Source: Heliopora coerulea
Lineage: Eukaryota; Cnidaria; Anthozoa; Scleralcyonacea; Helioporidae
Assembly (NCBI GenBank): GCA_030142905.1
Contig: JASJOG010000058.1
Location: 1,426,001-1,490,000 of the forward strand
Reading direction: 5' to 3'
Length of the DNA stretch: 64,000 bases
Shown here: positions 61,113-64,000 of the stretch, one piece after another
How positions within the stretch are numbered: position 1 is the stretch's first letter
Layout of the letters: each line of letters starts with the position of its first letter
Made by a program: the position numbers and the translations under genes
The notes under the pieces: model-generated
Seen by the model: only the letters and a program-made list of their open reading frames with translations
What the model was told of the DNA's origin: nothing
Databases searched by the model: none

Positions 61113-64000
61113 TATACCTTTCCTTCCTTTACATTTTCAGCTTTCTCCAAAAGGTCAGATCAGGCTTCCAGTCGAGTTCAAAAGTCGTTTCTTACGTCCT
61201 TGCAGAGCTACATTACTCTTGATTGGAAAACGTGCTGGTTCATCCTGTGGAAGTACATTAGTGTTCACTTTGAGGACTTCTGTGGATAATATCAGTCCAA
61301 GGGTAAGGTAGCTTGGACAAACTTCTGTCCTCAGTTTGTATAGATTGGTATCATGCATTACTTAAAGTACTCTTCGGTCGAATACGTTTTCTATCCTCTG
61401 AAAACTGCCCGGTAAATCACAGAGTGGACCTTGGTACACCACTCCTTAGCCCAGATTTATGTTAATTCAATGTCAGGATCAATTGGGTTATAGCTCGGAC
61501 TATAACTAACATCATTTTTTTGGTTGTTTCGGTCGTGCTTTTGTATGCGGTATGGAAAGAAATCATCAATATTCTAAAATGGACAATTTTGTTTTGTGTC
61601 ACAGGCGACTATCAAGTGTGAGTCTCCACTTTACGAGATAAATAAAATTGAACTGGACGTCTCCAATCCATTTCCGGTGTCGGGAAAGTTTCGCGTGGTG
61701 TTGGTTGAGGCTCGTGGCGACCTTGGACGTAATTTGGCGAAAGAAAAACGAACGAAAACCAAATCAAAGAAACAGATAGAGTCAAAGACCGATCATGGGT
61801 AAAAATTATATGAATTTCAGCCAAAACTACCTCAGGAAGTTGTAATTTTTGTTTTTTGAAATTCAAAGAACTCATAAAGTTTATTAACTTCCATTCGCCT
61901 AGACAATCCAGGAAACCCAAAACTTCAAAAAAGGAACCAATACTACCCTTGAAGCCAGAGAAAAAACAAGACCCTCAGCTCAGTATGTTGAACCTATACT
62001 ACTTCCAGTCCTTGTAAAACTTAAATATTTTAATACTAAAGACCCACCTACTTGATACGATAATTGCATGCGATTGGCCCGTCCTTGTGTATGATATTTT
62101 GTACCGAAGAATCAGCCGAAAACTCAGCTTCTAGACTTCTCCCGAAGACTTAGTCCCCGCTCCCTATTGGCTAGTAAATGTTACAATGTGTTCTGAGAAC
62201 ACTTGCTACTAAATTATGTACACCAAGGGCCGGTTGTTCGATGGACAATTAGTACATAATCCTGGATTACCAATTAATCTACAATATCAGTGTTGTGTAT
62301 TTTTGTCGACAAATCGAGCTCAAATTTCACAGGATAAGACCTTTTTGAATCCATCTGACGTCTGTTATAGAAAAATACAACCTTTCCTTTGCAGTAGGTA
62401 TAGAATTTTTTCGCCAAATTTTCACTAATCCTGAATAAAGCTAATTCCCTCTTGAGCAACGGGACTCAGGAGGAACGATCATTATGCGATACTCATACGT
62501 TGAAGACCAACTGTCACGTGCATCTAACATCATAATCAGCTGGGCACAATAAACGTTAATTTTGCGATGACTACCTGGCTGTTATAGTTTAATATCTTGT
62601 CTAGCTTGAATTGTGAGACGGACTTGAAAATGCAGCTTATCACGGTTTCCTGATTTCTTGCTTTCTTCCTTTATTTTATCTTTGTGTCTGTAATATCCTG
62701 TGACCTTGTAATCAGCACAGACTACGACGTTCTTTGACCTTTTTTATCATTAGCCTGTGTTAGGTTGGTGGTAATTTTTTAAATTAGTTTTGGAAGAATC
62801 AACATATTGTTATGTGCAACTTTATCTTTGTAGTGTTCCCGGATCATGCCATGACCCGTGCCTTCTGGTGTTCAGCGGACAATATTCATCTTGATTCAAA
62901 CGGAATCTCTAAAGTTGAGATAAACTTCGTGCCTTTCCAATCTGGTCATCGCCAGTGTTCTGTGTTGTTAATCAACGAAGACATCGGTGAATTCTTGTAC
63001 TTGATTGAAACAGAAACAGTTCTTCCTCTGCCGTCGCGCGTTCCTTATGTACCGTCTCCTCATAGTGCTAGGGTCAGCAGCTCCTTGGCTGCTCATCATG
63101 GCCGCGGCACGTTTGGTGGGGATGACCGAGTAATTTACTGGAAATGTGACAACAATGAGTCATTTACTGAAAATATCATGATTCCAAGAATCAATATGGC
63201 AAGAGAGAACGCTTTGGGTAAGTTGGCTTTGTATAAATGACACACATCACCCGCCACGAACATTACACACCAAACCACCTACTCTTCAGCAGTGACATAC
63301 GTCTATTTATTTACATGCATTCTCAAGTATTGAATTCTTAACATCGTAAAAAGACGACGTCCCTTACTGTTTATGCTACCCCGTAAAATTCAGTCACACT
63401 ACGCCTTTGGCAAACCACATACCCTTATCTCTGAACCCTCACATCGCACACCATCTGACACTGCACACTCCATCACAGGTCAATCAATACGAGCGCACGT
63501 CATTCCATCATGTATCGAACGTTAATGCACAACAGAACAACAATGACTTCACGTGTATTACCACACCAAACACATCCATTACCACATCATCCTATTACCT
63601 GTCTGCGTTATGCACACCACCAAATTCATGAGACCACGCTGTATAACAGAATATCCACGACCACATCCAACATTGAGACATTACACGTTACATAAGTTGA
63701 CCTATTGAGTGTGGAAGATCGTCCCTGAGCAGAAAACACCGTGCGGCGTCAACCAGAATGAAGTTATTGAAGACGTATGCGTCCTCAAATGGTTTAATAT
63801 GTGAAACGATATGTTCCATATTTTGTCTGGGTTTTGACTCAAACTTTTTTAGCCGCAGTTGGTCAACAAAATATGTCCCGTAAAGAGTTCCGTCGTCGTG
63901 AGTTGACTGACACTCTGAATATCAGCAGTGTTACAACAGCTATGGCGTTACTGGGATTCACACCAGATTCTTACACGAACATCGTCGAAGAAAAGGGCTT
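41425..64000 (+). CDS. CFAP47: CFAP47, cilia- and flagella-associated protein 47, first 40 exons (3' end beyond window)
   Basis: Forty exons join in phase, about 2,245 residues: 41425-41574, 42076-42230, 42551-42758, 42931-42977, 43218-43446, 44228-44525, 45353-45968, 46821-46973, 47489-47592, 47724-47791, 48192-48288, 48671-48774, 49090-49202, 49578-49711, 49814-49924, 50184-50314, 51329-51451, 51939-52022, 52273-52398, 53160-53228, 53476-53560, 53696-53787, 54106-54390, 55009-55219, 55478-55676, 55869-56087, 56711-56859, 57172-57457, 57839-58117, 58652-58853, 59006-59195, 59786-59883, 59970-60086, 60284-60418, 60847-60948, 61141-61302, 61605-61798, 61903-61982, 62834-63217, 63853 onward. 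CFAP47 is a giant axonemal protein needed for sperm flagella in mammals. Repeated ASH/PapD-like modules are visible (FHAPDSQ, FTIDNYGSKSGEFKI, LKNTGQNHAYFQ, TEIEVNVLGWKRLTIRLGG). A calponin-homology domain covers about 1750-1870 (ILLAWLNHHYKEQ, WIVNFDLDFMDGLVLAALLA, SILLLCLHLYQHLP). Exon 40 is cut by the window edge. Confidence 0.93.
44590..44660 (+). repeat. tRNA-like SINE fragment in CFAP47 intron 6
   Basis: GGGTTCAAATCCC at 44635-44647 is a textbook tRNA T-arm/B-box. The upstream part lacks a convincing A-box and no cloverleaf folds, so this is a tRNA-derived SINE fragment or a decayed tRNA rather than a functional gene. Confidence 0.45.
44790..45190 (+). repeat. Degenerate (GGTT)n minisatellite in CFAP47 intron 6
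   Basis: Long stretch of imperfect TTGG/GGTT/TCGG tetramers (for example GTTGGTTGGTTGATCGGTTC) with interspersed CTGT units. No regular longer period was seen. A poly-T tract follows at about 45280-45330. Confidence 0.75.
46100..46640 (+). repeat. Degenerate (GACA)n minisatellite in CFAP47 intron 7
   Basis: About 540 bp dominated by GACA, GACG and GACT tetramers (for example CAGACAGACTGACAGACCAA). The open frames it creates on the minus strand (Cys/Leu/Ser/Val repeats) are repeat artefacts. Confidence 0.85.
49250..49530 (+). repeat. GAAGT/GAAATGAA-rich repeat in CFAP47 intron 13
   Basis: Purine-rich degenerate repeat of GTGAA, GAAGT and AAAGT units (for example AAGCGAAGGGAAGTGAAGTG) for about 280 bp. 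Strong purine asymmetry on the plus strand. Confidence 0.75.
51775..51860 (+). repeat. tRNA-like SINE fragment in CFAP47 intron 17
   Basis: GTTGCTCAATGATTAGAGTG resembles a tRNA D-arm/A-box. CGGTTTCAAACTC, about 45 nt on, resembles a diverged B-box. Spacing fits a tRNA-derived SINE head; the acceptor stem does not pair. Confidence 0.45.
54655..54775 (+). repeat. tRNA-like SINE fragment in CFAP47 intron 23
   Basis: GCGCGTTGGTTAGAGCTAGC (A-box-like) and GGATTCGGTTCCCG (B-box-like) are spaced as in a tRNA head. The following GGGCTGAAAAATTGTTTCTG and a TATCAAGCTT motif resemble the arm of the 24812-25000 foldback, suggesting one SINE family. Confidence 0.5.
55740..55830 (+). repeat. Polypyrimidine (CCTTTC)n tract in CFAP47 intron 25
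   Basis: Pure C/T repeat such as TTTCCTTTCCTTTCCTTTCC ahead of the exon 26 acceptor at 55867-55868. Confidence 0.75.
56905..56965 (+). repeat. Degraded dispersed-repeat copy in CFAP47 intron 27
   Basis: GGCAGACGATTTTACTACGA followed by AAGGG resembles the segment at 34547-34577 (ACCAGACGATTTTATTCGTC then AAGGGG). Confidence 0.4.
58331..58400 (+). repeat. 23-bp tandem repeat, three copies, in CFAP47 intron 29
   Basis: Unit GATATCACTGGCAGTGTGTT plus GAC, with one or two substitutions per copy. Confidence 0.75.
59280..59470 (+). repeat. Polypyrimidine (TTCCC)n tract in CFAP47 intron 31
   Basis: About 190 bp of almost pure C/T (for example CTTCCCTTCCCTTCCCCTTC). Large open frames on both strands here are compositional artefacts. 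Confidence 0.85.
59591..59681. repeat. Foldback repeat in CFAP47 intron 31
   Basis: GTCCAGGTTAGTGTAGTCTT and the following bases are mirrored exactly by AAGACTACACTAACCTGGAC. The arms are about 40 bp with almost no loop. Likely a MITE or foldback relic. Confidence 0.8.
61035..61112 (+). repeat. (TTGG)n(TTGA)n microsatellite in CFAP47 intron 35
   Basis: Five TTGG-type units run straight into about ten GATT units shortly before the exon 36 acceptor. Confidence 0.85.

Overview
This is nuclear DNA from an animal: AT-rich, intron-rich, with canonical GT/AG introns and long, repeat-laden non-coding stretches. The gene content (a ciliary CFAP47, a SASH1-type SAM scaffold, a single WASF/WAVE, HTATSF1, WDR3 and pirin), the intron density and a cnidarian-looking R2/NeSL-type retrotransposon suggest a cnidarian, probably an anthozoan such as a stony coral. 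The species is an inference. All gene models were built by eye from splice-site phase and family resemblance; exon edges may be off by a base or two. There are no bacterial features.

Layout. (1) 365-2764, minus: first seven coding exons of WDR3, running off the left edge. (2) 3722-7480, minus: a broken non-LTR retrotransposon with a restriction-like endonuclease, seated inside an (ATT)n microsatellite. (3) 7481-11572: about 4 kb with no supportable gene but with nested inverted repeats. (4) 11678-22252, plus: a 12-exon SASH1-type gene whose first exon is a SAMD5-like SAM domain. (5) 23591-26925, minus: four-exon pirin with an N-terminal hydrophobic segment. (6) 28603-32546, minus: WASF/WAVE in three exons, plus an unexplained exon-like ORF in its first intron. 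(7) 33629-35596, minus: an unrecognised two-exon basic protein. (8) 36261-41122, minus: HTATSF1 in twelve exons, carrying an 860-bp DNA transposon with an 8-bp target duplication in one intron. (9) 41425-64000, plus: the first 40 exons (about 2,245 residues) of CFAP47, including its calponin-homology domain, running off the right edge. Its introns are full of simple repeats, tRNA-like SINE fragments and foldback repeats.

The genes do not form one pathway: WDR3 makes ribosomes, HTATSF1 serves U2 snRNP splicing, WASF and the SASH1-type protein concern actin and signalling scaffolds, and CFAP47 is axonemal. The clearest regulatory unit is the roughly 300-bp divergent promoter shared by HTATSF1 and CFAP47, which contains an RFX X-box-like motif. 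The most interesting observation is that one gene here combines the parts of SAMD5 and SASH1, which are separate neighbouring genes in humans.
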